Assembly (NCBI RefSeq): GCF_000182565.1
Contig: NW_015971539.1
Span: 987,219 to 1,051,218 of the forward strand
DNA: 64,000 nt
Reading direction: 5' to 3'
Source of the DNA: Spizellomyces punctatus DAOM BR117
Taxonomy: Eukaryota > Chytridiomycota > Chytridiomycetes > Spizellomycetales > Spizellomycetaceae
The position numbers and the translations under genes were made by a program. Each line of letters begins with the position of its first letter. Positions within the stretch are counted from its first letter, which is position 1. The notes below the pieces were generated by a model. It saw only the letters and a program-made list of their open reading frames with translations. It had not been told where the DNA came from and did no database searches. Shown here piece by piece: positions 1 through 12,137 of the stretch.

Positions 1-341
1 TTGAAAACCACCCTCGTTTGCGCATCGCATCGTTTGTAGCCTGCAAGGACAGCTACCTCCATTCTGGCTTTCCTCTTCGACCGGTCTCTTTCCAACATTC
101 GCGGAAGCATAGGTGGAGGGAATATATACGAATTCGACTTGCGAATGAATCTTTGGTATCGTGGTTCAGACGTACTTCCCGCACACCGTCATTCCCTGCT
201 TTTTACCGGTACTCATGAAGGTCCTCGTCAAAAGAAACTCGCCAAAAGGACAATGTTCGAAACTGGACTGTGCCACCCAAAGAATGATGGTCAAAACCTT
301 CGAAATTTGTCAATACCACGCAGAGGCATGTTTTTGACAAC
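1..341. other. No supported gene at left edge
   Basis: Short open frames on both strands here match nothing I recognise. The stretch ends at the start codon of the HPP-family gene and probably holds its promoter and 5' UTR. Confidence 0.4.
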
Positions 342-1583
342 ATGAAGAGGGCACTGCAGAGGTACTGGAATGGAATCCTCGCTAGACCATCACGAGGCGT
401 CCTACCTGGCATTCCGTCGGGAAAGGAGATAATTGCCTCGTGGATAGCCACATTTATCGGTATTGGTAAGCACGCAGTCTCGTTCGCAATTTCCATGTTC
501 ATTCACTGAGTGCACTGGAACATTTGTTTTTCGCAGGTGTTGTTACTGCGCTCCATTACCACGCACCAGCTTTACTTGCTGCTGAAGTTCCAGTCGTGGT
601 TGCCTCGTTTGGAGCCTCTGCCGTGCTTATCTACAACACAATAGAAAGTCCTCTCTCCCAGCCAAGGTTCGTTGCAGAAAATTGTCGTGGAAAGAGGGAA
701 GGGGACAGCGCTGTTCATCTATTTCATGTATTGACTGTGTTGTTGTTGTTGTTGTTGTTGATAACAGGTGTCTTTTGGGTGGACACATTTTCTCCGCGGT
801 CGTAGGAGTAACTGTTCAAAAGATCATTTCCGCGTTGGCTGAAGCGACAAAGACCGATGTACTACAATGGAGATGGTTTGGTTGTGCTCTTGCTGTATCC
901 TGTGCCATTTTCGTTATGCAGGTGAGTAGCACTGTTCGTGTGGTACCCGTCCTGGTCTAATGACAATTACTAGGTAACCAAAACCACACATCCACCAGGT
1001 GGAGCTACGGCGCTTGCTGCTGTTCTCGGCCCAGATCCCGTCTGGCATTTAGGTATTGGATACATATACATGCCACACATTGCAGTAAAGGACAATTATC
1101 TGACTTTAGTCCTGTCTCTATTTCGTGTTGCTTGCAGGGTACCTGTACGTTGCATCACCAGTCGCGCTTGGGGCAGTTTTACTATTATCCGTCGCGGTAC
1201 TAGTCAATAACGCATTTGGACGACAATATCCACAGTACTGGTTTGTACCGACCCCACCAGTCCTACAAGATGGTTCATCATCAAGTCCGCTCCATGAACT
1301 AAAGTTGGAATGTGACGCGACTGCAGTCATATCACACCATGACAATATGCATGTTGATGATGGACATCGTTTATCTGTATCAGTATCGACTCGTGCCCAC
1401 GACCTCCAACAGGCAGAGCGACTAATAGAGCACGGGGCGGGACTTGGGGTAGGGGACGGACAAGTTGGCGGCGTGCATGGAGGATCTGCCAGTTTGGCTG
1501 GGGAGCGATTCAGGCGTGGAATATCCTCCCATAGCTTAAATTCGTCTTCACCACCAGCAGATGGTGTTCAAGATATGCCTTAA
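342..1583 (+). CDS. HPP-family integral membrane protein
   Basis: Five exons (342-465, 537-666, 768-921, 974-1052, 1138-1583) join without frame loss to 310 residues. Seen: four hydrophobic segments and the conserved HPP core, including VASFGASAVLIY, ESPLSQPR, GGHIFSAVVGV, THPPGGATALAAV and a terminal membrane helix YLYVASPVALGAVLLLSVAV. The last 100 residues are polar, Ser/His/Gly-rich and probably cytosolic. HPP proteins are widespread in fungi, plants and bacteria; some plant and cyanobacterial members transport nitrite, but the fungal substrate is not established and is not claimed here. The start is the first ATG in frame with the first helix. All introns are GT-AG; intron 2 carries a TTG/GTT trinucleotide run. 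Confidence 0.9.
736..761. repeat. TTG/GTT trinucleotide microsatellite in an HPP-gene intron
   Basis: About eight near-perfect trinucleotide units lie just upstream of the 3' splice site of intron 2 (667-767). On the sense strand they form a T-rich tract ahead of the acceptor, so length changes could affect splicing; that is inference. Confidence 0.85.
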
Positions 1584-1910
1584 TGATAAAAGTGTAAATA
1601 ACTAGGAGTTATGGGGACTTGTCATGTGACTAATAGATGCGCGTAACTAAGCACTATGACTTCATCATTACCCGACAGCATGACGCGTAGCAATTGTCGA
1701 CGGGGGGGCTGGAGCTCTTCACCTTCTTTTATGTTTTCCTCGGCGTTTCGTCACACTACCGCCACTAGTTCCGTCTCCCCCCGTCTCCCACTGCATGGGT
1801 ATAAGTAAAGGGCTGCTGCTTCCTCGTCTCTCCTTCAACAATTCATACCCCGCAATCTGCAGATACAAATCAACTTTCTTTAAAAACATCAACTCTGTTC
1901 ACGCACATCC
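1584..1910. other. Intergenic, HPP gene to BAP31-like gene
   Basis: Same-strand spacer holding the 3' end of the HPP gene and the promoter of the next. A pyrimidine-rich stretch with CCCGTCTCCC-like runs precedes the BAP31-like start. No coding signal seen. Confidence 0.5.
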
Positions 1911-2815
1911 ATGGACACAATGAACGCAGCAATGTCAGGTGCGGCTCAGTCCGTTGCAGACGCAGCACAAACCGTCCACGCATCTACTCCAACGAGCGGA
2001 GCAGGAACACCTCTGATGAACCTGGCCACCTATCTCCTCTACATTGAATGTGCACTGATCATTTTGTTGAGTGTGCCCGTATACGTTCCCTACCGCAAGC
2101 AATTGATGGAGTGGATTCATTATTCACCAAGGTATGAATGAGTTTGGATGCGTTTTCTTCTGGTATTTGTGAATGCTCATTCAAAGTCTATGATTAGCCT
2201 TTGGAAATTCCGGGTCATTATATTTTGCATTAATGCTTTCGTGGCTGTTTACTCGGCGACACATACCTCCGCCTCAATCGCGTCACGCACCAAATTGCAG
2301 CAATTCAAGCTGCCCATGCACAAGCTGTCACTGGAATCCCGACCGCTGGCGCTACTATGGCAAAAGCAGCTGGATCTCTTGCCGGAGCAACAACGGGCTC
2401 CCCCATCGACGCGAGTAGCCACATCGCCAACCTAAACGATCTTTACACCGCCCGATTCCGTGGTCAACGTGACTTTTATATCCTCGCCTTCACTCTTTTC
2501 TGCTCAACAGTTCTCTACCAACTTCATATGCTACTCATCAAGATGGACAAGTACCGTTTGCAGCGCAACGAATTGCGAAGCAAAATGTCGCCGCGCAAAG
2601 ATTCAGCCTCCTCATCAAGCAAGACAACGGGTGTTGTAGAGGGGCTTTCAAAGACCGTCAAAGAGGCAAGCAGTAAGGTTGTAGACAAGGTTGACGCCAT
2701 TCTGCATCACGGTGCGGCGACCGCTGCCAATGGCACTTCTCCTGCGATAGGAGCCGCTCCAGCAGAACCCGGTGTTGCTCAAAAGCGTACTGTTTTTGTA
2801 ACGAAGGAGGAATGA
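1911..2815 (+). CDS. BAP31/Yet-family ER membrane protein, apparent 1-nt frameshift
   Basis: Exon 1 (1911-2131) gives a first membrane helix ending in YRKQLMEWIHYSP. After an intron (2132-2197) comes a second helix (WKFRVIIFCINAFV). A second frame then continues as LLGDTYLRLNRVTHQ, a loop, the family signature FRGQRDFYILAFTLF, a third helix and a lysine-rich coiled tail to the stop at 2815. This is the BAP31/Yet3 plan: three helices with cytosolic tail, acting in ER export and quality control. The two frames meet at about 2247-2251, where one extra T would join them as FVAVLLGD. I found no GT-AG intron that fixes it, so this is an assembly error or a real frameshift. The family call is firm; the intactness is not. 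Confidence 0.8.
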
Positions 2816-3128
2816 AGAATGGGGATGAGTGGGAAGGAAGGTTTTAATTTTGTTCTTGAATTGTGAAGTTTGTTGTGAATTAATTTTCCTGTCAATATAA
2901 TTGTCAACCTTTTTATTCTGGAAGTTATCAGAAAAGACCGCTTTGAGCTTCAACTGTGAAAGTTCGGGGGCTCTCAGTACATAAAGGCCAATCTCTGTAG
3001 GCCGTAAAAATGCACTTGCACTTCTGAAGCGAACGACTAACAGTGTCCTGAGTATTTTACAACGGGATCATTAACAAATGGAGAAAAGAAATATATATAC
3101 GAAATTGCGGCTCGGTGCATGGTACACC
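2816..3128. other. Convergent 3' spacer
   Basis: AT-rich region between two genes that end facing each other (BAP31-like + and androglobin-like -). It presumably holds both 3' UTRs; nothing else seen. Confidence 0.5.
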
Positions 3129-6100
3129 CTATCGCTTTGCAGGAGCTCTCTTTTTCAGTTTATCTTTCTCTAAACTCATGGCCGCCGCATCCATCTCGAC
3201 TCCTTGCTCCGCGGCCAAAGCTGACTCTCTGGCTGCAGCTTCCATGGCGGCCCTGGCTTTCGCTTGAGCTTCTTCAATCTCTTTGATAACCTTTTGTCGG
3301 TATGCTTCTCGTCGCGATAAATCAAGTTCTCTAAAGCCTTCGACTTGCTTCATCTTCTCTTCAATTTTATCTACAAAGAGTTGTCGATCGTGAGCGCGCT
3401 TTTCGCGGTCTTCCGCTCTGGCTTTCCTGACAGATTCTTGGTATCTTTCATGTTCCTGTTGTCTGGAATCTCGTTCTGCTTGGAGCTCTGTCATTTCTTC
3501 GGGAGTGAGAACATGTGGTTTTGACATTATCCTACTTTCCGCGGAAGCCGCTCGTGATGGGGATGCAGTGGATCTTCGGGAGGGTGAGGTTTGAGGATAT
3601 TGGCCTGCGCTGCTAGGTGGTGGAGGGGGTGTCTCACTTTCGGTATCTTCGCGTATCATGCTGCTATGTGAACCGCGCGTACTCTCTTGTCTTCGCGCTA
3701 GTCGAGCTGCTGCCATAGTCCCATGTATTGTCCAGGGCTTGTACGGTACATCCTTACCACCGACTCCGGTAATGAAGATTGGTCGAATGATTCCCGCTTC
3801 GACCTGTTTTAAATACGTATCTCTGGCTTCGCGGGCCCGTGCTGCTCTTCCCGGCTGTGCTGTTTCCCAGGAGTCTTTTATTGCCCGATAACGATCTTCC
3901 TTTTCTGTGTCACGAGCAACCCCAAGAGATGCCGTATCCGTTGATATGATACGTAGTCGCCAGGAAGGTTCGTTGCCGGTAGGCACCGATCTCTCTTCTC
4001 CAGTTGTTCCAGCCTGATTTTGCACTGCTGCACCTGAGCCACCTGAGATCGTTGCTGATCTTTTCTTTTTGGCTGATGCGGACGCAGAGGGTGCGGCCTT
4101 GACGCCGCGTGATGGTGGACGGTTAGGTTCGCCTACTGGCGCTGGGGTCACTGGAAGAAGCCCAATGAGTTTGGAAAGCTCGACATTCTCAACGCTCCCT
4201 TGGACAATGTACTTGTGCTTAGGCTAGAATAACGTGGCGTGTAAATCACAGTGCTCAATTGCTCGCATATGACAAGTATAACAAAACTTACAATCGGCGG
4301 TAAATCATTCACCGGAGGCGTAACTATCCCAGGATGCTCCTTCAGCGACTCTTTTAAAGTTTCCTTTGGGCCATCCTTTCCTTTCTTCTCAGATTTGTCC
4401 GGCTTGTCGTTGCCTTTTTCCGCCTTAGTGACTGCTGGAGGAGCGACGACCGGATCGTCTGTTTGCATGAGGTTGAGGGCATAGATTGTAGCAATGCCCT
4501 TGCCTCGAGCAGATTGGACTTCTACCCCATTGTCAAAAACTTGCAGTTTGAGCCATATAGACGGGAAGGAAAATGTGAGCTGCATGGATACGCAGTTCAT
4601 GGGTGCGTCTTTGACCTTCACTACGTAGCTATACGGGTTGAGTTCGATGTCAGGATTGATTACTCATCGTGATCGCCGAGATCATGTCGTGCTCACCGGA
4701 AAAGCACATTGTGCTTGTTTGGGGTGTACATGTCGTCAAAGTCTTGAACGATGGGCTTTGTCCACATTTCTAACGGACGCTCGGGAGGAATTACTGGAAC
4801 AGGCTCTGAAACAAATCGTAATTTCCATTTTCCGCCCGGTTTTGGTTGTGATATTCGACAGTCTGCGACCAGCGTGTATCCATTCTGACATATGTCATAT
4901 CACTTGTTAGAACCTGCGGTTATGTGTTTCAATCTGAATTATTTACCTGGTTTGGCAGGTAGGTCCGAGGGCGCAACTGGTAGAATACTTGCGGGATCTC
5001 TTCATTGGTGTCGTTGTCGAACATACGGAGGCACGTCGATTGTTGGATGTATTCAGGAACAAAGATACTCGTCGCAAGAAATGTCGGTTCGGCAAAATGT
5101 ACAATGTTTCTGATAAGGATATCGCCATTTATGAGTTTTTTCCATGACCAGCAGCGAAATATGCAAAACACCCATCATTGAAACGACGATACCGTACTTG
5201 ACCAGCAAAAACCAAGAATTCGCCGGCTGAGCCGGAAACGTTTCATCTATATCCCGCACATGTACTTCGAGACGCTCCGAAAGGTACTTTCCTTCGTCTT
5301 CCAACAGAAACTCCTCACGAGCCCAGACAGAAAGACTGTAAGACGTTGGGCAGTTCACAATAAAGCGATATGCTTGGCGCCTATTTCAGCGCATGTAAGT
5401 AATGCAACCGTGATGATTTCGGATTCTTTTCTTAGAGAACGCACAGACAGGGGTGGACCTTACCCTTCCGGTATCCGAAGGTAGCTACATAACGCGGCGT
5501 TTGTCGTCATACGCAATACAGGTCGTCGCTCGGCCGTCCCTTTCCAGTCATATTCTTCAACCAGTGCAGAAGATACTTGCATCGTTACTTCATTTTTTAC
5601 ACGTCCGTAGGTTGAAAGAAAGACAAAGACGGAAAGATCCTTTGTTATATCTGGTAAGTCTGTAGAATTCCTGTTAGCTCCTTTAAAGCCGTTGTATTTC
5701 TGCATATTTCATAGCTTACAAAGAACCTGGGGGATACGCAGGTTTTCGCTCGCCTTGGCTGGATCGGGAATACTGTGCACTGACTTGACAAACTTAAAAC
5801 TCCCCTGACTATGGTAGACCGTAGCGGACCTAATCAAATCCAAAAATCAGTATTGCCGTGTATCAAATCGTCCATCGGTAGAAATACAAAATAGAAAAAC
5901 TAATTGAATGGTACCTGAATACTCGACAGAATTCACTGTACGGCATCCAGCAGTCGGTTGTCTCGAAGGCGGCCTCTGACGGTGGCTCTTCCACTACTTT
6001 ACTGTTACTCTTCGCGTCTCCCGGTTTGCGAGCACGAAAGTGTCTACATCATCGAACATGGCGAGGGATGAGGACAATATTTTGATTACTATCAGCATTT

Positions 6101-8112
6101 TGGCCTTACCCGCAACTATAGTAGCTTCGCAACCTGATCAACCTCTGTGTTGTGGTCAGGTCAACATTGGAGAGGTCTTTTGCTTGTATACCGGGCGCTA
6201 TCACAGTCGCGCGTATGTCCATGATGCGACATGGTACAGCGATCGTGTTCATGTCCAACTTTTCTGATGCTTCCTATGGTTCAAACGTGTCAGAAACACA
6301 TCATTCCACGTCTGTAAGAGATTCAATGTCTGCTTACCTCCCCTTCTCTCCACGCGAAGATTATCACAAAAGGACTTTGCTTCCCACCTGGTACCGTACC
6401 AGCTGTTCCAGTACCTCCTCTTGGCCCATTTGCGGATGCCATGGTTGATCTATCCCCCGGACCAGCCATCACAGCACCCCGATCTTTTGCCATTGTTGTG
6501 GAACTGGCAGGATTAAGGTTTCCACCTCGCGATGCTTGAGCACCAGTAAGTGGAGGTGCGAGGCCCGACTGGAAAGTTTTGATGTTCAACGCAGACAAAG
6601 CTGTCCATAGGGGTTTGCTTGGTTTTTCGTGAACAGGCAGCTTTTCGGGAAGCCAGCCTTTCAGCGTATGGAAGACATCAAAGTCACCAAATTCGCAAGC
6701 TTGGTCTGTTTCTTTGTAGCTGATCGATTCACCAAGCATGAGTAATAAGCAAATGCCTGAACGTCTGCCAAAACGAATTTCGCTTGCACCGTACTCACCT
6801 CAATGCTGCCACCTTCAACAATGCCTTCGTCAACAGCATCGGCCATATTTCATGTGCCACCACACTGGAAACGACCAGTGGCCGCCCTTCCGAATCGACT
6901 GGTAGTCGATCATCTACAGTAATCTTTCTCCAAGCCCCCAGCCAGAAAAGCTTGACCGCATACTTTCCAGATATGTTGTAAATGGGTAGACCGTCTTTTG
7001 ATTTTGGGTATATCTGGTCCCATGGGCAGAATTCGTCGGACGCATTCATACCACTGACGGGTCCGCTGGATGCTTTTGATTTCTTATACTGGTCATATAG
7101 GAAATGGAGTGTGGAGAGTATTGAACGCATTAGTTCTGAGCCTAGGAGATGGCGGTTGGCCTGAAAAAGCTTGGATGTCCCAGACAAGATTTCTTGATCT
7201 GAAGCTTCGTCTTCCAGTGCCTTGTTGGCCGAGGCGCTCGCAGTGTTGTCCTCTTCCGTTGAAGTCGCCTCTTCCATTGTAGCCATATTGCTGCCATGAG
7301 GAGATCCTAGTGAGTTACCGCCGAGTCCTTGTGCATGCCCAGGTGCAGCAGGTGTCCCCGGAACTGCGGGTGTGCCAGGAGGGTGAGATGATCCCAAATT
7401 GCCCCCACCGTCATCCACTCCCTCCTTTTGATTTCTATCACTCTTTTCTATTCCCTCGGGCGATTCGAGTACGGCTTCTGGAAAACTGCTTCCCATGACA
7501 GAAGCGGCAGCATCTACATTGGACGCCTTCGAATAACTTCGTGTTAACCCAGGGGATGTCGAAATGCTTCCAAACCCGACAGACCCGGTGCTTGAAGGTG
7601 CAATACTGTGGAACATTTCGTCTTCGAGATGTAGTGGCTGCATACATATCGGTGATTGACCTTCAGGAGCCAGATCAACTGGCCGCTTGAAACCATCTAC
7701 CAGGCCTCTCAAGGACCGCGGTAGCCATGGCAGTCCTTCTGGGTCTTCAAAGACGTGTTTCACCGCCCATTTCTCCGCTGCTACTTCAGCATCTGACCAT
7801 TCTGGCCATATTACCACTGGTGCATCCTGCGACTCGTCCGATCCAATACTCGGTGCCCCTCCGAACCCAGCCCCAGTTCCAGGATGTGTAAGGCCCGCGT
7901 TTGTAGGTTGACCACTCCCAGATGGTGTCCGTTTTTTAGTGTTGCCAGACTTGGCTAAGCGGTCCTTGGAGCTGGAGCCAGCCTTTTTCATGCTGTAATT
8001 GTGGAGATCGTACTGCGTAATGACGGCGAATCGGAAGACTAACTGACTTTGCCTTAGCTAATCCATTAAACGACGCGTCAAGCGCTGCATCTCTGGACTT
8101 GCTACCAGCCAT
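3129..8112 (-). CDS. Androglobin-like calpain-domain protein without the globin/IQ segment
   Basis: A dozen or so exons, about 1,400 residues. Exon 1 (8112-8048) splices in frame to exon 2 (7992-6799). Exon 2 carries the calpain-like region of androglobin: WPEWSDAEVAAEKW, the FEDPEG segment, HLLGSELMRSI, GKYAVKLFWLGAWRKITVDD and AHEIWPMLLTKA; the next exon gives DFDVFHTLKGWLPEKL. Later exons (for example 5659-5464, 5380-5198, 5109 onward) match the middle and C-terminal regions: WMPYSEFCRVF, PANSWFLLVK, DNDTNEEIPQVF, WLKLQVFDNG and the DTEKEDRYRAIKDSWE block before a charged coiled tail. In animals the circularly permuted globin and IQ motif sit before the NSWF block; here fewer than 50 residues are present there. 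Androglobin is tied to sperm and cilia, consistent with a zoosporic fungus. Some middle exon limits (6350-5930) are uncertain. Confidence 0.82.
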
Positions 8113-10602
8113 ATATTTTGTACCTCTCTTTGAACCTGTGCAAAATACGATGTTTTCTCGCCCTTTCCACCACTACCGGATATATAGGAACACGATAAGA
8201 GATCAATACCTGCAAGACTTCCAGCACGATGCTAAATAGAACCTGCCAGTTCATTCAAGAATTTGGGTCGCCATTCGATTGGTACGTCTGGCAATGCCAA
8301 CTACTTCACCACACTTCGGACAAACTAGTTATTACATTGCCACATTACATTCGCCTGAGTTTGAATGGGAAAGATGGGAGGTGACCATTCCGAGAAAGGA
8401 GCCACAGTTACCCAGCCCGTCTCCGACGTTCCGCCTCATTTTCTTGAAAACTTCCGACTTCTCCTTAAAGCTTACAGCTGTGCTGAAGACATTGCGGCAC
8501 ATCTCCACTAGCTCAGCCAACAGCTCTTGTATTGTTGTTGACGGTAGCAGCCCTACATACAGCGCCGTGTTTCATCATCTGTAGTCAATTCATTTCTGGA
8601 CAGCTCGAGTATCTGTTTCTCCCTTGGGTCCTGATTTGTTATATTTCATTCTGATTAGCTTCATGCCAAGTTTGGAATATCGTTCGTCGTCCGTGAGCAT
8701 AACCTTCTCAAGAATGTAAGTTCCTCAAAGTACCTAAATTGCCAACAGATAGATGTGCAATGCTTCGACGTTTGGACGACAGCTGCATGACTTTCACAGA
8801 GATCATTCCTTGAAACATTGCATGGGCTTAGATTTGGTGTAAATAAAGTTCCACATACCTTGGAATCTCATGTTTGCTGGAACAGTGTTCGATACCTTTT
8901 GTCTTTTTTCGAGGAACATTAAGTAGAATTTGAACGGTCCTGGAGTGCGTTGACACTCCTTCAGTCTCTTTTTAGCGGCATTTCAATCGCCTTCCCCCTT
9001 GTCGGCCACACTGCAAAGAGAATCATTCGATTGGCGAATGGGATATCATCTTAATGTCATGCTTGGCATCATGAAGACATCCAGCTCCTGTTTCCCAATA
9101 GTTTTTGCTGTTCCTGCTCGTTGCGGAAGGTCAATTCAAACATCTAGCGAAATTTCTCTTATGGGACCAAGTGCTCATCAACTGTGGCTCGGTCAATGAT
9201 CGCAAGATCCCAAATCTTTGCCCTCGAAACGGTATAAGTACGATAGGATCCGCGTGATTGAGAGCGTTTGCACCATCTGCATAATGCGGAAGATCCACCG
9301 AAGCCGATTGATCTTTCCTCAGAGAAAGTGCACTGTCGCGTAGCTATTTGACTCGATGAGAATACGTCAAATGGTTGAGAGTGTCATTCAAAGTACTAAT
9401 GAACTCCTTCAGCCTAATGAACTTGGGCTGATATGATGGCTCCAAGGTAAGCGCCATTCTAGCACCGTGGGGACGATACTGATGATGCGAAACCGGGTGC
9501 AACCGGTAGCAAAGTAGATTGCTATAAAAACATCGGAGCCTCGCATGAATCAAAACCCAAATCCCAGTGATCAAGCTCAATGCGTGCAGATGCGCGAGTG
9601 GATGTGATGGCGGCCACAACAAAATATCTCATCTGATACTGATTAGCGAGAATCCTTACCTTTTGCGTAATGGACCTTTGACATTTCGTGCGATCCAGAC
9701 AATGTGTGTGGTTCCAAAAATGAAAATGGCGTATATTAAATGCAGATGAACATCAGTGGGCTAAAACCAAACTTACAAAGTTCCAAATGGGATCAGGATG
9801 ATTTGAGAGAAAGCAGGTCCCTTGTCCTCGTTGAAGGTACGCGCGGGTGGCACAGCATCAGAGCGAGAGTAGAATTCGTCAGCCAAGCAAGCATCCAAGC
9901 ACTGGTCTCAAGTAGCAACAGATGCTTACTTTGCATATAACTACGATTAGCCATTGCCCTATTGGCGTAATCTTTACCTTCAAGTGAGCAGCTGCTGGTT
10001 TAAGGACTTGTCAAAGTCTGTTTATACAATATGCACGTTGGGACATTGGAATGGCCATTAGCGGCGTTGGTGAGATGCACAGTGCGCACAAAAGTTTCCA
10101 CTCAATAGCACAGCAGATTGTGGCGCACAATGACGATGTGCAGTCATACTCCACATCTCGTGAATTGAGCAATACGAGAAGGAAACGATGCCTTCCAACA
10201 TATTTAGTAAGGGAATGAACGACATTCCGCATGATGCTTCTCTCGTAGCCTGGAGTCCCTTCACCCATATTGCCTCCCTGCCAATACTCTGCATGCGATT
10301 GTGCACAGTGCGCTTGTCGTTGTCCATCACTCGTGTCTCAACATGGCTTTTGGATTTGTTTGTTTATCATTTCCTCCACGTGCGCAAAGTATCATGGCGG
10401 CACAGTGACTCATTTCATCAGCTGCTGAGGGTCATCGGCTTGTTAATCGCTTGCTTGAAATCAAAAGCCGACGAGCCTTCCTCATTTTCGCTCATTTCAA
10501 ACGCTTGCTTTCCTTACGCATCTTGTCCATTTCCCAATAATCTCCACACCCGGTCTTTTGGGTGGATTCACTCTCTTAAAGACCAAGTTTGCCTCATACA
10601 AG
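8113..10602. other. 2.5-kb stretch with no confident gene; minus-strand helical-domain fragments
   Basis: No continuous gene model holds here. On the minus strand 8580-8335 reads through a helical segment (QELLAELVEMCRNVFSTAVS, then KEKSEVFKKMRRNVGDG) that resembles the N-terminal helical-bundle domain of MLKL/TKL-kinase-type fungal proteins. Around 9430-9360 lies FIRLKEFISTLNDTLNHLT, which could be another helix of such a domain. Stops interrupt the frames between these pieces, and nothing downstream continues the protein before the androglobin gene. I read it as a possible decayed gene on weak evidence. The left 150 bp is probably the androglobin promoter. Confidence 0.3.
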
Positions 10603-12137
10603 ATGCGAATAGCACCATCAGACACCTCATGGGCATTTTGTCCTGGGTCGCTGCCCTTTCTCCTTCTGGTTCTCATACTTTTGCAGACTTTTTCTTTGAG
10701 CCATGCTATTACTGATGATGAACGGCTTTCTGAAACCGAAACCGCTCGTCTGGAGGCTGAAACCCTTTCTTTTACCACTACTCTCAACCTTTCGGCTGCC
10801 GATCGTGCTGCCATTCTCGAAAAGTATGCGCCAATAGTTTATTTACACCCACGCGATAGATGGAGACCCGCCGATCCAGCAAAGATTTTTGAGGCCTCGA
10901 AGCTTGCGGAGGATAACAGAACTCTGGTAATACCAGAACACATGTTGCATGGAGACGAAGTCGAAGAGGGAGGGACGATGCGGGCAAAGGTTGTTGGCCA
11001 AGTAGTGCAGGATGGTCCCGGAAAGAAGACATATTTGCAGGTACCGTGACATGGAGCTGTGAGGACTATACCATCTTCTGTTATCTCAACCCTTTGTAGT
11101 ACTGGTTTTTCTATCCTGTCAATGGCTGTCAAGGCTTCCGGATAGGAATATGGAGTGGTCTAAAGTCCTTTGTGAGCGAAAGAGCCGAGAATTTTGAATG
11201 GTGTGGGATGGCATTTCACAATGGGTACGTGCGTACATAACATCTGATGCTATATTGGGAAGCCGCTCACCATTTGTCTTTCGTTTTCATAAAAATAGAG
11301 ACTGGTAGGAGATAAGAGATTACTTTACTGCAGAATACGTCGAATTGATCGCATTGCATATACAGGGAGCATATCACTGTGCAGCTGTCCAGCGTCTGGG
11401 CGGGCGGCTCGGTCGACACTGCACCACCGGTGGAAGCCGTAAGACTTTCACTTGATGCGTTTCGCGAGATTTGTTTTCTCACTGGTGCGTAAATTTACCC
11501 GCAGATTGCCTTTTCCCAACACTCTGGATCCCAATGGCTCCCGGCCTCAGCTGTGAAGTTCACCGCTACACATCCACATGTCTACTCCGCGCTACACTCA
11601 CACGCAAATTATGCTGTGGAAGGAACACATAAGAACATTGATGACACATTTGCCTTCGTCTCGCGGATATCCCCACTCTTGACGCTCGGCTCGGTGCAAT
11701 GGATACAAATTGCAGACGTTGCCGATCTTCAGTCGGATCTGTTCACATACGATGAGCCTCTGGGCCGAAGGTTTCAACGATTCATCGTTTGGAAAACTTG
11801 GGAGGATGGGGTGTGGGATTTTACAGATAGAGGTGATCATGGTGACTGGGCAAGATTCTCGGGATATTGGGGTTTACCGGTGGACCAAACCGAAATTATT
11901 TTGCCTCCATTGGGAGTGACGGCCGGGACCCAGCTACTATCTGCTACGGTGGTAAGTTGATGTCGGACAAATGAGAATTGGTAGTTCCGCATTGTGTCTC
12001 AAACAGACTTGCGCTCTCTGTAGGGCGCAAAGCATATGGGCTTGTTGCGCAAGTTTGTTCACAAATTTGAGCAGGCCCCTAAAGGCCCGCGGCAACATCG
12101 AACATGGTATACGCTCGATAGTCCATCCTTTATATAA
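10603..12137 (+). CDS. Vps62-family secretory protein
   Basis: Six exons (10603-11040, 11100-11224, 11299-11304, 11366-11438, 11505-11951, 12024-12137) give 400 residues. An N-terminal signal peptide (hydrophobic LPFLLLVLILLQTFSLSHA) targets the secretory path. Vps62-family blocks follow: YAPIVYLHPRDRWRPADP, YWFFYPVNG, GMAFHNGDWEHITVQLSSVW, IAFSQHSGSQWLP and ALHSHANY. Yeast Vps62 was found through vacuolar sorting defects; its biochemical role is unclear. Exon 3 is only 6 nt (AGACTG) and is needed to spell the conserved GDWE. The last exon (GAKHMGLLRKFVHKF and on) is chosen by frame and a good acceptor and is less certain. The start is the ATG directly ahead of the signal peptide. Confidence 0.85.

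Noticed and set aside
5110-5197. Apparent frameshift in the androglobin-like gene after the NSWF block
   Set aside because: An 88-nt intron with a GTACGG donor and TTATCAG acceptor joins NSWFLLVK to NIVHFAEPTF in frame.
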